Below, one piece after another: positions 24,400-36,320 of a DNA stretch of 64,000 nucleotides. The stretch is from Dioscorea cayenensis subsp. rotundata (lineage: Eukaryota; Streptophyta; Magnoliopsida; Dioscoreales; Dioscoreaceae): NCBI RefSeq assembly GCF_009730915.1, contig NC_052484.1:1178001-1242000 (forward strand), in the 5' to 3' direction. The translations under genes and the position numbers were made by a program. The notes below the pieces were generated by a model. The model made no database searches. It saw nothing but the letters and a program-made list of their open reading frames with translations, and was not told the origin of the DNA. Each line of letters opens with the position of its first letter. The stretch's first letter is position 1.

Positions 24400-25700
24400 A
24401 ATAAGAGATAAACTAAAAAGAGATTAGATTAGGAATTACATGAAAAATGGGTATTGTCGAGAATGCAATCAATCATAAGAAAGAGGCATCCGGATGAGAA
24501 ATCCCCTAAGGATTTCTGATGAAGTTCTAAACTAGTATATTGGATTGGCATTAACTAGATTGGATCGTGGGTGTTTCTGAAATATACTCACACCTTTCTC
24601 AAGGATGATGAGTAATTTATCCAATACGATTGGAATCTCTTCCTATCCTAGACTCGCTATGATTACATTAGCATTCTATTAACCCCTGAAAAGAGGATTA
24701 AATCTGGACTTCCTTACTTATGTTAATCCCTTTCTCAAGACAATTAGCAACTAATCACATATAAAACTAAATAAGATATTTCTCCTATCTAACCCCCTAC
24801 AATTGCATGAACACTTAAAGAAATCCAAGGTAAGGTTAATTTTAATTAAGAGTTTCCTACCTCTAAATTTATTCACAATTCTCTTCAATTACAGTAAACT
24901 TATGCATAATTTTTTCTCAATCTCTCACACATGTATCAAACATGAAATCAAGGTTTCATTATAATAAATATCATGGTATTTAATAACATGCAAATGAATC
25001 TCAATCTAAAGAACTCAATATGTGACCAATATCCAAAGTGCAAAATGCAAATCAAATCCTAGGATTTATCAATGCCCAAATACTCTAGAATATTGCTTCC
25101 TCATCTTAAGAGAGTTCACAATACAAACTAAGATAAATAAAATAAAAATGAATAACATAATGAAAATTCCCTCAAATTCCACACTCCTCTTGGTTGATGG
25201 AATCTCTTCCAAAGAGACTTGGTCCCTTTTTACTCATGCTATATTGTAGATATCTCCTCCAAATAGCTGCCAATGATCTCTCCTCTATGCAACACCTTCA
25301 AATCTTGAGAAGACTCCCTAAAATCCATTCCCTTGAAAAGCCTAATAAAAAAGTTTCCAAAAAATAATTCCGCCTTTAATAGTTCAGAAATTAGGCCCAA
25401 ACACAAGTGTAACACATGGGTGTGTTTCTGGCCATGTTGTTACCTCTAATTAAAGCAAAATTTTCAAATTCTTAAGAAGAACACAGTCTCAACATGAGGG
25501 CATGTTAAACCCTGTTGTTCTCGGGTTTCTTTGCAATTCAGTGGAACTTCAAGTCTTCAATACACGATTAACATATAATAGTGTTATACTCTTGTTTTTC
25601 TTTGGAATCTCAATATATACTTAATCGATTTAATTTTGTGTTGAGTTGCTCTAATATATTTCTTTTGCTTCAAGCGCTTATAATTTTTACCTAAACATGA
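24400..25700. mobile_element. possible decayed Ty3/gypsy LTR or flanking remnant
   Basis: This block is less AT-rich than its surroundings and reads like the non-coding end of a plant gypsy element. It has repeated CTTTCTCAAGGATGATGAGT and CCTTTCTCAAGACAATTAGC lines. Paired words of the ACACATGGGTGTGTTTCTGGCCATG and ACATGAGGGCATGTTAAACCCTG kind near 25415-25520 recall the diverged CACGGGCGTGT/CACGGCCGTGT lines common in such LTRs. No protein domain, primer-binding site or clear termini were found. The call rests on sequence texture only. Confidence 0.3.
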
Positions 25701-26314
25701 AAAGAGACGAATTAAAATAAAAAAATTATCAAATTACAGAAAAGGATAAACAAATATATTCAAACACTTATCAATATTTTTTATTTTTATAAAATATTTA
25801 AACTATATTATATATTAAAGTAAAAAAAAAATTATTAAAAACGGCATTGGTAATTAGGGTATTATTTATTGACTTAAAAAAACTCTGTTCGATCTGAAAA
25901 TGATCCTATCCGGTGAAAAAAAGAATAAAATGTATTATAATAAATCAAAAAGTTATAAATAAAACTTAGGTAGAAACTTTCCAAATAAAATATACAATAT
26001 AATATTATTAAATATAGATATTATTTTTAATATAATAATGAACTAATGTCTAATAAAAAAGTTCATAACGTGTTAATTTCAATATAATAATAAATAAAAT
26101 ATTTTTTCTCACTAATCAATATGAAACCTTTTTAAATGGTTCATAAAGGAAATCAAATCATTTTACTAATTGGTTTTGAGAGATTAAAAAACTTTATATT
26201 ATATTAACTCAAACTGAACCAAATTAATTAATATCAACCAAGCCAAAATCTTAATCATAAGGTAAATGAACAATATATTTAGCAAGTAACCTAATCACAT
26301 TTAATTTAAGAATA

Positions 26315-26352
<38 letters not shown>

Positions 26353-28537
26353 AAGGGAACTAGGCCAATATTTGTTATTGAACTAACAAAACAATTAGTT
26401 GATTAATTATATACTTAATTAAGTCAAACTAGAATCAAATGGGTGTTATTCACATGGTACCATTAAGAAAAATAATACTTAAAATTCATCATCTTTAACA
26501 TTTGATATCACATAATTAATTAATTAATTAATTAGTACTAATTACTTTTCCATTTGACTCATTCCATATAAAGAATGGTGCCGTCCAAGAGAATTAGTTT
26601 GCATTTTTCTTATTCTAATTGTTTAGTGTTCATGAGGGAGTGTGTTCTATAACATTAATCAATCAGGGTTGACCTTATCCTTAAGTTGACTTTCAATGTT
26701 AGGTTATTAGGTATTTTGTCAAACCCAAACAAAATAAATATATCGTACACACTTATATGCCAAAATATATTAAATTTTAGTTTAAAATGATTTATATATA
26801 TATATATATACACATTCAATAATAAACTCTTATGAATAATTTTGTGTGATTATTTAATTTTTCAAATATTATAAATTTTCATAAGTGTTACTTGATGATT
26901 AATATTAAAAAAAAAAATTGATCGTAGGTGTAATTAGTCACTTAAGAAGGTTCTCCCGATGATTTTAATTTTTTTAATTATTCAATCAATATTAAAAGAA
27001 AAATCAACTTTTAGCACACACTCTTTCTAACAAACAAATTTATAAAAATTAAAATTAAAATAAAGAAAAAACACAGACCAAAGAAGAGAAGATAATTTCA
27101 CTCTATTAATAATTGAGTACAATAGTGACAATATAATTTATTAATAAAATTTATCATATCCTAAAATATGTTTGAACATACCCCGGTTTGATTGACCTAC
27201 ATTTAATTTGAATTGTGACTTGACTTTGTTGATCTTTAGCTACAATTTGCTCCTTAAGACCAATCATTTATTTATTTATTTATGAATAATAGACAACAAT
27301 GGCACTTTTTATGAATAAAACAGATCTTGGACCCGGACGTACAATATTATATGACAGTATGAGAATAATATAGGAATTTCGGGTAAACAGTATATGAACA
27401 GTATGAGGGAACGATACTTATCGGGAGAGATTTAAAGCATCGACCTCCCTCTTTGAGACCAATCTTTTTGCTACTGTCATAATTCCTCAAATATTTCACT
27501 TAATTTAAACATCTTATAAGTAGTATTGTCAACTTTTCAAAGGTTGAAGCAGAATTTGGATTGCGAATCATATAACACATGTTATTCTTTGAACCATACT
27601 CTATAAAAGTTTCATTGGAACAATGAAGTTATGAATTTCAGTGTTGAAGGATATGGGTTGGATGAGATTCATGTTCATCATCCTCCATGAATTTTTTCAA
27701 AGCTTTATTGGAACATGAACCTATGAATTTCAGTGCATGAATTTTCACCGACAAACTCATGCATGCCAAGTGATATGTATATATATTTTCAAATGACGAG
27801 AACGTTGACAAGTGCCCCAGCTTAAAAAAAGAGACAGATATAAAAGTGCACTAATTACAATGACTTAATGATCTTCTAGAGATTTATCATGTGGGTCAAA
27901 TCATGTAAATCTAGGATGATATATCGAAAATCATAACTTCATACTGGTAAATCCCCTATCATGCAACTATAAAGGGGTGAAAAATACAGTTACTACTATA
28001 GGAATCACGGGATCCTAGTGTACAGTGAATATTTATTACTTTTGTATATATATATATATATATTTCAAAAGTGTTGTTGAGTTTAATTTACTTAAAATTA
28101 ATAAATTAGGAATATTAAAAATAAAAAATTAGTTTCTAATTGTTTGTAATTTTAAATAATAAGAATAATGTGAACTTGGGCTGTGTGGCTCACGGCCCAT
28201 GCTAATAAGATAGACTCAATTGGGCTCAATTTATATGGGTCATTAGTTTTATATTAAGGATATATTTTAATAACATAATAAACTAAATTATGTGGAATTA
28301 AAAACTGAAAATAATTCATTTTAAAATTATTTTAAGAAATTAGAAAAAAATTGGGGAAAATATTTAAAAATTAATTTTTTCATTTTTTTGGGGGAAAAAT
28401 TGGTTTTAATTCTTACAAGGAATTTGTAGCAATGAAGCAAAAAGAATTTATAAAAACTGATAGGGATTGAAATGCAAATAAATTCCAGGGGGTAATCTAT
28501 AAAAGTACGAGCTTCTCCGACAACGAGCTCGGTTTCC

Positions 28538-30509
28538 ATGGCGGCCTCTCGCTGCCTGCGCTGCAAACCCCGGGCTTTCAACCCCATCCATCGTCTTCTC
28601 CGGCGCTCCTCCCACTCCCGAAGCCCTCCTCTTGATCCCCCTTCGCGCATGCACTCCTTCACCCGCCCATGGCTTCCCAGGAACATCCTCAATGCTCGGA
28701 TCGAAGCCTTTCTCAAAGCTGGCGGTTTTGACATCTGTTTCCTCAACTCCGAGCTCGACGACTTGGACTTCTCTCGCGTGCTCAGTCATCTCTTCGACGT
28801 CAGCTCCGACGCCGCTCTCGCCTTCTACTTCTTCAGGCTCTATCAGAGGTCCCATGGAATCCAGCACAACCTTCGTACTCTTTGTACTTTGATTCATATA
28901 TCCGTTTCGGGAAATTTGAATCACATTGCGGTCAATCTTCTTCGGAGGATTGTGGCGGAGCTCAGTGAAGGAGAAGGAGAGTGGATTGATTTGGTTTTTG
29001 ATATTTTGAGAGATGTTAGTAGAGAAAGGAAGGATCTTGAGATTGTTTATAGCATGCTTGTGAGATGTTGTTTGGATGCTGGGAAAGTTGGTGCGGCTTT
29101 GCAGTTGATGGAGAGGATGAAAAGGTTTGGGTTTTTCCCCAGTGTTGGTGTTTATGTGGTTCTGTTTGAGACTTTGCTTGAATCTGGACAGTTGAGTCTT
29201 GCATGGGAGGTGTTTGTTGAAATGCCTAGCTTAGATAATTGTTCAAGTTGTATGTTTTTGGGGCTGTTTGTGCATGCATTTGTAAAACATGGTGATTTTG
29301 GTGGCGCTTGGAAGTTGGTTCGGGAGATGTGGAGTGGTGGTGTTGGAGTTGATGTTTTCATTTGTACAACAGTTATTCATGGTTTGTGCAAGCACGGGCT
29401 CTTGAGAGAAGGGACATGTTTGTTGTATAAAATGTTGCAAATGGGGGTGATTGTTGATTCTGTATTGATCTCATCAATCATAGATGGTTATTGTAAAGCA
29501 GGGAGGATGTTGGAGGGCGCCAAGGTTTTCCGAAGTTTTCCTGAATGTGTTCCTGATGTTTTCATGTATAATAGCTTTATGTTGCAGTTGTGTAGAGATG
29601 GAAATGTGATAGAAGCGAATAGGATGCTCAATGAGATGTTCGAAGTGGGTGTGACTCCGGATTCTTATAATTATGATACACTGGTTGTAGGTTATTGTAA
29701 ATTAGAACAGGTAGAAGAAGCTCTGAAAGTGTTTTGTCAGATGATACGAAGAGGCCATCGGCCGAGTGTTTTGACATACACCGTCTTGATTGAAGCTCAC
29801 GGTAAGAAAAACTCAATGTGCGCTTCAAATGGTGGAGACTTTCTTTCATGCATTGAAAACGGATGGCTTGCAGCCTGATGTTCATGCATACAATGCACTG
29901 ATCAATGTGTATTGCCAAATGGGTTATATGGTCAAGGCGTATGAGTTGACGGATATGATGATGCGGGATGGTGTTTCTCCGGATGTTGCTACATATAATG
30001 GCCTCATGCATGGTCTTATCAAGAGAGGGTTCATATTAGAATCTAGGGAGCTTTTCGACGAGCTTGTAAGGCGGGGGTTTTCACCGGATAAATTCACATA
30101 TACCAACATCATTCACGGATGTTCAAAACAAGCTAAATTTGAAGAAGCATACCTTATTTGGTGTACCATGAGTGAACATGGAACAAAACCGGATGTTGTT
30201 ACTTGTAGTGCACTGCTCAGTGGGTTATGCAAGGCGAAACGAACGCATGAGGCTTCTCTTTTATTTCAGAGGATGCTAAATATCGGCCTTGAACCCGATT
30301 TGATATTGTACAATACTCTCATTTGTGGCTTTTGCGGAGAAGGTAATGTTGATGAAGCTTTCAATTTGCTTTCTATGATGGCAAAACACGGAGTCCTTCC
30401 TGACAATTCAACTTGCCAATCTCTGATTTATGGTCTTGAAAAAAAAGGGATAGAAAATCCCATTGAAAGCGCTGCACTGAAATTAGACCAAATATTCTGT
30501 GCAATTTGA
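28538..30509 (+). CDS. P-class pentatricopeptide repeat protein, intronless, one frameshift
   Basis: PPR proteins bind organellar RNA in a sequence-specific way and act in processing, stability or translation. The first frame (28538 to about 29805) begins with an Arg/Ser-rich leader (MAASRCLRCKPRAFNPIHRL), typical of an organelle transit peptide. About a dozen PPR units follow in all, with cores such as YNSFMLQLCRDGNVIEANRM, YDTLVVGYCKLEQVEEALKV, YNALINVYCQMGYMVKAYEL and YNTLICGFCGEGNVDEAFNL. The second half is in the +1 frame from about 29807 to the stop at 30507-30509. One extra base, most simply in the A-run 29807-29811, explains this; without it the gene encodes 656 residues. There is no C-terminal E or DYW domain, so this is P-class. 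The exact target cannot be told from sequence. Confidence 0.88.
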
Positions 30510-30589
30510 GGTTTTGTTGGCAAAATTCGATATGAACAGAGGACATGATATTCTTGCAAAACCTCACCAGGTCAATCTTTCATGACTGA

Positions 30590-31575
30590 AATCAAGTTTA
30601 ACCATAAGTACAAAGCTTCTAGTACTTATACTGTACATAGTTATGTATGTATCTTTGTGGAATTTGTTTCATGGATTACACACAATGTTGCTATCTGTGC
30701 AGGGGGCACGATCGAAGTGCTTGATGCCAAGTTCGTTTATTTGTACAATTTCTTTACTTCACGGATCATACCAATTACATTCACCATTATTTCAGTAAGT
30801 ATAATACTTACTGAAATCGGACTTAACCATACAGTAAGTATAATATTTTCTTGTACTTACACTTTGTATGGTTATTTGTGTGTCTTTGTGAAAGTAAGTT
30901 TACTTACATCACATATTGTTGCTATCTGTGCAGGGAGCACGATTGAAGTGCTTGATGCCAAGATCATTTGTTTGTACAAATTCTTTACTTCATGGATCAT
31001 ACCAATCACATTCACCATTATTTCAGTAAGTAAAATACTTACTGAAATCAGACTTAACCATATAGTAAGTATAATATTTTCTTGTACTTACACTTTGTAT
31101 AGTTATTTGTGTATCTTTGTGAAACTAGTTTTACTTACAGCACATATTGTTCCTATCTGTGCAGGGAAGCACGATCGAAGTGCTTGATGCCAAGTTCTTT
31201 TGTTTTTACGAACTCAACCATACAGTAAGAATTTTCTCATACTTACACTTTATAGTGTATCTTTTTGAAACTAGTTTTACTTACAGCACACACATATTGT
31301 TGCTGTCAGTGCAGGCCATAAAATGGAGACCCTTGATGTCAAGTTTGTTTATTTTTATGAATGCTTTACTTAAGTAATCAAACCAATCACAGTCACCATT
31401 ATTACTGAAATTGGCTTTAACCATGCAGTAAGTACAATACTCATACTTGCACTTTATATAGCTTTGTATGTATCTTCATTGGATTAGTTTCATTGACTTC
31501 ACAGACTGTTGCTGTCTGTGCAGGGAGTACGATAAAAATGCTCGATGCCAAGTTCATTTGACTTCGTAAATTCTT
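30590..31575 (+). repeat. five-copy tandem array, 231-bp unit
   Basis: Copies are anchored by the word (C)TGTGCAGGG at about 30699, 30930, 31161, 31311 and 31520, giving spacings of 231, 231, 150 and 209 bp. The first three copies are full, the fourth deleted and the fifth decayed. Because 231 is a multiple of three, the array keeps a 201-codon frame open (30582-31187) with a 77-residue hydrophobic repeat; I treat this as a by-product. Each unit has a polypyrimidine-like TTGCTATCTGTGCAG and a CAGTAAGTA word, resembling splice acceptors and donors. Units 1 and 2 end in a 13-bp inverted repeat (30789-30817 and 31020-31048). Confidence 0.85.
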
Positions 31576-32646
31576 TACTTCACTGATCATATGACAACTC
31601 GGTGTCAAAAATTAATGGCAATCTCGGTACTGCTTTTGTTCACTCTTAATTTTTTTTTTGTCTGAGGAAACATTACTTCTGTTCTTACCGGAAAAAATAC
31701 GAATTGAAAGCTTTGTAGAAAATGAACTGTGATTTATGCTCATTGAGATTCACATCAGGTCATAAACTTGATTCTCATTTCTCCAATTCAAATGAAATTT
31801 GATGAATTAGTGAACAATGTAAATGTTGATACATTTCAAAAATAGATGTAATTTGAGAAACAAATTATAAATTTATTTTTTATATCAATATTCTCATGTC
31901 AATATTATCCTTTTAAGTGTTCATGTTACCACACCTTGTTTCATCAATTGAAGCACATATGGAAATTGCTATTGGTCATTCATTTCCTATGCTTTAGATA
32001 TTAATACTTTAATAGAGGTGTATTTTTTTTTCAAAACACACATACCCCCACAAAATCTTGTAATTACATATATGCCCTCAAAAAGTTTCATCGAGCGTTG
32101 AGCGGATTAAAAAACACAGTGAGTGTTAATTAGGTTCTGTTGGGATTGATTAGTTATAAAAAAAATTACTGTAGATTTAATAGAAATTACAAACATCCAC
32201 AATTGAGCACAGTATAAATTAAGATGCACTATAAATAAAATTATACAGTTAAAATTTGTTAAATTACTGTACATCTCATGTACATCTCATTTTTCATTGA
32301 TACATGGATTTCAAATCTACAAAATCCTTATATATATACATACATACATATATATATAGGAAAAACCTTAATAAAATCCAAGAGGCACTCAATTTAATTC
32401 AATAAACAACAAATCCAATGAACAAGCCATGACTGTTTGAGCTGCTGTCATTTCTGAACATTACACTCCCAAATATAATGTATACAACTTGAATTCATAA
32501 CACAAAAAGGCAAAAAGATGTAAAATGTAACTCTTAAATCCAACCAACAAACAGCTTCTTCAAACGACGCTGGTAAGAGCCGATAGCCCTCATCAATTCA
32601 ATCCCTTGGTGAAACCAAGCACAAAAATTTCACCGAATTATATTAT
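31576..32646. other. spacer, no gene
   Basis: AT-rich DNA between the repeat array and the 3' end of the bystin gene, with a short (TA)n/(CATA)n stretch near 32330-32357. The bystin 3' untranslated region must lie at its right end. Confidence 0.5.
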
Positions 32647-35448
32647 TTAATCCTCTTCCATTGGAACTCCGGGAAAATTCCATCGGTCTTCTTCAATTGG
32701 TTTGTTGATAACAGAGATTGGAGAAGGTAAGGTCAGTCAAGGAAACAAGAAGTTGAAGATCATATCAGACTAAGTTTGATCAAAATCACAAAAATATTCA
32801 GTAAATAAAAGTATTTGCCATATAAGATTGATCTCTAAGTTCTCTAAGTTCACTAATCAGGTAAAGAATAAAGGATATATATTGACATGAGATCGTCGTC
32901 CTTTTCTCCACGATTACGGCTGTTCTTAAGTTCTCGGAAAATTTCTGGTGTAACCTGTGATGGGGACACAACAGACCAGAACAAGGAGTAAAATTCATAC
33001 AAGTTAATATATATATACACACATATAAAGGCAGGAGCTTCAAAAAGGACACAATTCTAATGTTTTACCAGGTGGTGTTTCTGGTATTGAATCAACCTTT
33101 CGAGGTTATCCTTATCCTCCTTTGTCAGTTCGTTTTTGTATCTGAAAAACAATAAGACTTTTACCAACAGAGTAGACAGAACATCTATGGAGTCTACACA
33201 AAGCAGAATAATTTAAGAAAACATATGGCAGATCCTGCCTTAATAACCATTAGCAGTTAGACATGAACTATACTGATTCTAACCGTTCCCTAATCTAGGT
33301 TTTATCCATGCCACAAAATAATCATATCTGAATGCTCACAATTCTCCTATGGAAGCAGGACATGCATGTTCATTTAAAGGATTATAGTAGCTCCTTTCTG
33401 ACAGGTCAAATTTCAAAACACTCATGTTGCTTTGCACAAAGGCCTATTTATGTGTGACACATTCCTCAATGATGATATGGTACCATAAATTGATATTAGT
33501 GATCTGAATGACTTATTAACAAATAAAAGGAAAAAAAATACCTTTGCACAAAGGCAAGAAGAGATTGATGCCATATTACAGGCATGATCCTTGTATCCTC
33601 AAGAAATTTGATGAAATGTGCAACAACAGCATCAAGGACTCGATAAGGCAATGCATACTTCTTGTCGAGAAATAACTTTATGAAATAACTGCAACAGAAT
33701 GGACAAATAAACATCAGCCTTTCATATAGAATTAAAAGTCTAGAGCATAAAATAGATAAATGTTAGAAATAGGCAAATATACAATCAAAAGCCAATGATA
33801 AACTTAAGCCAAGATATTGCACATGCAAGACAAGTATACCTTGTTGTGCCACAATAATCCATTTCAGCCAGCTTCATCAATGCTGCACTGTAACAGAATA
33901 CAAATAATTCAAGGAAAGATTACCATGCAAAAGCAAAGGTCCACAAGAATCTTGTGAACCTCACTGTTTACAAACAGAACATCTTCTAACCTTGAATGAA
34001 GGGGAGGAATGGAGACTTTCTGAATAATACTCCCAATAATAACTGCTTCACGAAGGTTGCACGTCCCTGACTGTACATTCAGCATAAAAAATGGTAAGGA
34101 AGAAAAGCAATTGAAACTTTAAGACAAACTATTGATCACAGACAGCTCTTACAAGAACAAACCTGACAAAGCGGTAGTAGAAAACCCTTGAAGAAAGCAG
34201 CTGGTTTATAAAGAGCCTTCTTCAAAGCTTGATATAGAACAAAATGAAGTCTCTTGTTCTTTTGAATATCCTCCCTTATGCGTGGGAGAAGAACAAGGCT
34301 ATAGAAACGCTGAACCTTTCTAGCTCCTAAATTTGAAGCGAATATCCGTGTTGCTTGATACATGGCATTCGGAGACCATTTTTCTGGTTCCGTCAAATAT
34401 AGCACATCCTCCCAAAGTTCTAGTGAAGGAATATGTTTAAAAGCCTTAGGGATTTTCCCAATTGTGTACCTACTCATCAGCCTCCCAACACTGCATTTTC
34501 CATTACATAATTCTAAGATCCAAATGCATAGAACAGGACAGTCACCACTGACTAGAAACAACAAAATTAACTATCGACATACCCTTTATACAATTCTATG
34601 ATGCTATTGTCCAATTTAGGGAGAGGCCTTTCCTCTGCATCGACACAGAATGCAAGAACTAATGAGAAAACAACAAATCTACTTGCAATGCTTCATAAAT
34701 TCATATGAATGAAACAACAAATAAACAGACAATGAAACACTAAATTGATAAATATTAAGCAAACTAACAAAGAAAACAAGATTAAAATCAATACAAACTA
34801 ACCAGAAGAGACCATGGCATCCTTCTCCTTGATCCTGCTTATGATGAGATCAGCTAAAGTAGGCATTGGGCCAGCCTTCTCTGACATGAAGGCAGCCAGA
34901 ACCTTCTCATCCTCCTCCGGGATCTCTTCCTGCTAAAAAAAAAACCTCTTTTTGCACCCAATTCCTCAGACGAACGCAAAAGAAAGATGGAATTTTTTTT
35001 TTTGGAATTTATTGAAAACTCACTTGCCAGCCATCAAACTGGCTCTGGGTTTCAGAAAACCCATCAAACTCATCAATATCCTCCTCCTCCTCCTCCTCCT
35101 CCCCTCTTCATTGAGCTTATCAACAGTAATGCCGGAGAAGACTGAGGACTTCTCAAGCTGAGCCTCCTCTTCAAGGACCTCTTTCTGCTGCTTGAGAGCT
35201 TCTTTGAGGATCTTCGAGCTCAAATCCGACGAAACAAGCTACCAAATCTAAAACAAAACAAAATCAAAAACCAAAATCCATATCCATATCAAAATCAAGC
35301 GAGAAACAAGGGGGCCAAGTGCCTTTGATTCCGATTGGTGTGGCTTGGGAGCTCGAGATCGCTTCTTGGACGAGATTATAGAGGCATCATCGGCGTCAAG
35401 CGCCAGACGATGCTGCTGATGCGTCTCCTTCCTCTTCTTGCCCGCCAT
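32647..35448 (-). CDS. ENP1: bystin / ENP1 ribosome-biogenesis factor, 11 exons, one frameshift
   Basis: Bystin is a nucleolar protein needed for 40S subunit maturation. Exons on the minus strand: 35323-35448, 35024-35238, 34803-34932, 34583-34634, 34163-34490, 33991-34070, 33840-33887, 33542-33688, 33069-33141, 32879-32954 and 32647-32726. Conserved lines include [97 protein letters not shown] and [15 protein letters not shown]. The C-terminus ends FPGVPMEED. Exon 2 lacks one G in the acidic tract at about 35100-35103; adding it restores phase and gives 451 residues, normal for the plant family. The last intron is of the rare AT-AC type. Intron 1 has no good GT donor and best fits a GC-AG border at 35322/35321. 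Confidence 0.93.
32727..32878 (-). other. U12-type AT-AC intron of the bystin gene
   Basis: The minus-strand donor is ATATCCTTT, the consensus for the minor (U12) spliceosome. Near the 3' end stands TTCCTTGAC, an exact match to the U12 branch-site consensus TTCCTTRAC, followed after about ten bases by an AC 3' end (CCTTAC). Joining 32879 to 32726 preserves phase and brings in the conserved acidic C-terminus ([15 protein letters not shown]). There is no usable AG acceptor in frame. Confidence 0.88.
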
Positions 35449-35514
35449 TGCTAGGGTTTTTCGATTAGGGTTTCAAGAACCGCGAGATAGAAAAAGGAGA
35501 ATTTTGATTTTTTT

Positions 35515-35555
<41 letters not shown>

Positions 35556-36068
35556 CAGCAACACCCTGTGAAAACATGAAATTATATGAACTTTTTATAA
35601 AGTTTTATTTAAAAAAATTTTAAATTGCAATTTAAAATCTTATTAATAAATTTTAATATTAAAATTTTAAATTGAAATTTAAAATTATTTCTTCAAAAAT
35701 TTTTTTGAGAATTTTTGCAATTCTATATTTGCATGTATTTTTTTAATAGACACAAAATTGTTCATATTTTCTACTTAAATTTAGATATATAAGTAAATAT
35801 TTTTTTATTATCATATATATATATATATATATATCTATATAGCAAATACATCAAGTTGGAAAAAAATAAGTAATAGAGAGACAAAGATTGATTGATTTAC
35901 TGTTATGATTAAAATATTACAGTCCATTTGGATTAGAATTCTTCTGCACTGTAGAGGCTATTCTAATTATAGTTGAATTAGAATTCAAATCTATAAAATT
36001 GATTACATGGATTATATTTATATATATAGATATATATAAGAAAATTATGGAATATAAGTATCTTATAG

Positions 36069-36202
36069 GAATATGCAAGTAAAAGTTTTTAATTTATACA
36101 TACTGAAATTTATTATAAGATTTTTCAAGGGTGTCAATATAAATTAAAAGGTCATGATGAGCTGGCAGATCCAGTGGGCTCCACATAAAGATCCGAATAT
36201 TC
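36069..36202 (+). promoter_or_regulatory. two P1BS motifs upstream of the phosphate transporter
   Basis: GAATATGC (36069-36076) and the palindrome GAATATTC (36195-36202) both match GNATATNC. This is the binding site of PHR1-type MYB factors that switch on genes during phosphate starvation. They lie upstream of a TATATAA box at 36251-36257 and fit the known control of PHT1 genes. The motif is short and one hit is expected by chance in AT-rich DNA, but two near a PHT1 promoter are more persuasive. Confidence 0.65.
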
Positions 36203-36250
36203 CGTCAAGTGACTTTTTCCCGTTACGGTGCCGTTTCTCATGACTTTACA

Positions 36251-36257
36251 TATATAA
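36251..36257 (+). promoter_or_regulatory. TATA box of the PHT1 gene
   Basis: TATATAA followed about 30 bases on by a CT-rich leader (TTCTCTTTCTTTATATTTCTC), then a likely first non-coding exon ending at GAGAAGAAG before a GT at 36321. Confidence 0.5.
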
Positions 36258-36320
36258 CCCTCTTTAGCGCTTCTCTTTCTTTATATTTCTCAAATCACTC
36301 TCAAATCTTCAGAGAAGAAG

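Larger units (their letters stand above)
18557..28537. other. 10-kb gene-poor spacer
   Basis: No convincing protein gene in either strand. Contents seen: three diverged repeat copies (about 18810-19430), a motif-rich island (21448-21570), local duplications near 22780-22975, many (TA)n microsatellites (for example about 21708-21729, 22502-22530, 26316-26345), a likely retrotransposon remnant (about 24400-25700), and TTAATTAA-type runs. Short open frames here lack codon bias or homology I can recognise. Confidence 0.55.

Noticed and set aside
29801-29860. GTAAGA in the PPR gene as an intron donor
   Set aside because: No acceptor gives a plant-sized intron before the next PPR unit resumes about 30 bases on; a one-base indel is simpler.
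30582-31187. 201-residue open frame with a 77-residue hydrophobic repeat
   Set aside because: The frame stays open because the 231-bp repeat unit is divisible by three; there is no recognisable domain, the later units break it, and unit content looks like untranslated or intron sequence.
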